Positions 6,268-7,214 of a DNA stretch of 7,214 nt are shown in pieces (the stretch's first letter is position 1; every line of letters starts with the position of its first letter). The DNA is from Anaerolineales bacterium (GTDB lineage: Bacteria > Chloroflexota > Anaerolineae > Anaerolineales > Villigracilaceae). The notes beneath the pieces are model-generated. The model saw nothing but the letters and a program-made list of their open reading frames with translations, did not search any database and was not told where the DNA came from. Position numbers and translations under genes: made by a program. The stretch covers positions 1 through 7,214 of the forward strand of contig JANTFU010000113.1 in NCBI GenBank assembly GCA_024763295.1, written 5' to 3'.

Positions 6268-7214
6268 ATGTCCGCGCAAAGAAAAATTCTCATCGTGGAT
6301 GACAATCAGCAAAATCTGTATTTACTTGAAACGCTCCTGAAGGGCAACGGCTTTGAAGTTGTGTTGGCATCCAACGGGGTGGTCGCGCTGGAGGCGGCTC
6401 ATAATGCCCCGCCGGATATGATCATTTCCGACATCCTGATGCCGCTAATGGATGGGTTTGCTTTATGTCGGGCATGGATGAAAAATAATCTCTTAAAAGA
6501 AATCCCTTTTGTCTTTTATACAGCAACGTACACCGATTCTAAAGATGAAGCCTTTGCCCTCAGTCTGGGCGCGGCACGTTTTATCGCCAAACCAAGCGAA
6601 CCGGATGTCTTTGTAAAACAGATTCAAGAGGTCATTAAAGAGTACGAGGCTGGAAAAGTTGTTGCGCAGCATGTGTCAATTGAAAAAGAAGAGATGTATT
6701 ACAAAGAGTATAGCGAAGCATTGATTCGCAAGCTCGAAGATAAAATGCTGCAACTCCAGCAATCTAAAAAGCGATTGGAGGGGCTTTACCAGATTAGTAA
6801 TGAAATGGCTGTTTTAAAGCCAGCCGAAGAATTAATCTTGCAGGCGCTGCGCACCATTGTTGAAACTGCCGGCTATCAACAAGCGAATTTCTTCCAATAC
6901 GATGAAGACCACAAATTATTTACCTTGCTGGAGAGCAGTGAGCAAGAACATCCTGCTGAGATCAAAGAAATATTGACGTTTCGTTTGGGAGAAGAGCGAG
7001 GTTTGATCGGGGTTGTCGGGGAATCGCGTCAGGCGCTCATTATTCCCAATACAAAAGATGAACCGCGCTGGGTACCAACCGATGAAACGCTTCGCTCCGC
7101 TTTATTCGTGCCGGTCTTTCGTGAAAATCGCTTGTTGGGCGTCGTCAGCATCATCAGCGCCCAAACAGATGCTTTTAGCGAAGAAGATGCCCGAAACATC
7201 ACTGTATTGGCAAA
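6268..7214 (+). CDS. Receiver-GAF signalling protein, 3' end cut by window edge
   Basis: 315 complete codons are visible with no stop. Residues 5-125 form a receiver: acidic Asp11-Asp12, phosphoacceptor Asp55 in ISDILMPLMDG, Thr85 and Lys108. The region 138-175 is a charged helix rich in Glu, Lys and Gln, likely a coiled-coil linker. From about 180 to the edge is a GAF domain (QISNEMAVL opening, GLIGVVGESRQALIIPNT core, then SALFVPVF and LLGVVSIIS strands). In such architectures a histidine kinase, GGDEF or further PAS/GAF domains commonly follow (family knowledge); which one applies here cannot be seen. The gene starts one base after the preceding receiver stop, so it belongs to the same operon. 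The two receivers are clearly different in sequence (SDILMP versus LDIQLP), so they are not a recent duplication. Confidence 0.94.
   Translation, partial: MSAQRKILIVDDNQQNLYLLETLLKGNGFEVVLASNGVVALEAAHNAPPDMIISDILMPLMDGFALCRAWMKNNLLKEIPFVFYTATYTDSKDEAFALSLGAARFIAKPSEPDVFVKQIQEVIKEYEAGKVVAQHVSIEKEEMYYKEYSEALIRKLEDKMLQLQQSKKRLEGLYQISNEMAVLKPAEELILQALRTIVETAGYQQANFFQYDEDHKLFTLLESSEQEHPAEIKEILTFRLGEERGLIGVVGESRQALIIPNTKDEPRWVPTDETLRSALFVPVFRENRLLGVVSIISAQTDAFSEEDARNITVLA

Overview
The window holds a run of four plus-strand signalling genes. It looks like part of a bacterial chromosome, and the style fits Chloroflexota (Anaerolineae-like): moderate GC, long multi-PAS/GAF sensors, and a C-terminal MAGRE..RMKEL..L helix that I recall from PAS proteins of that group. 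The lineage is an inference from protein style. There is no rRNA or other taxonomic marker. No tRNA, CRISPR array, insertion sequence or convincing factor-independent terminator was seen.

Layout: positions 1-199 are a leader region with a short frame running in from the left edge and two inverted repeats. Positions 200-2650 encode an 816-residue membrane protein with seven hydrophobic segments, four PAS domains and a terminal coiled coil, but no kinase or other catalytic output. After a 57-base gap, 2708-5893 encodes a 1061-residue sensor histidine kinase: signal peptide, periplasmic solute-binding domain, one membrane helix, PAS, two GAF domains, coiled coil, HisKA and HATPase_c. Its last 11 bases overlap a stand-alone receiver (5883-6266). 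One base after that stop codon, a receiver-GAF protein begins (6268) and runs off the right edge.

How the genes probably work together (inference): the histidine kinase reads a small periplasmic ligand plus cytoplasmic PAS/GAF cues, autophosphorylates on His841 and passes phosphate to the tightly coupled receiver (Asp53) and/or the receiver-GAF protein (Asp55). This would form a branched relay or phosphate sink. The kinase-less 816-residue sensor is a candidate accessory input. No DNA-binding output domain is visible, so the final output lies beyond the right edge or elsewhere in the genome.

The most notable points are the N-terminal membrane module of the first protein, which resembles a VUT/YhhQ-type (preQ0) transporter that has lost its polar residues; an AT-rich PAS domain lying between repeated 23-base linkers, suggesting domain shuffling; and a four-cysteine GAF domain in the kinase.
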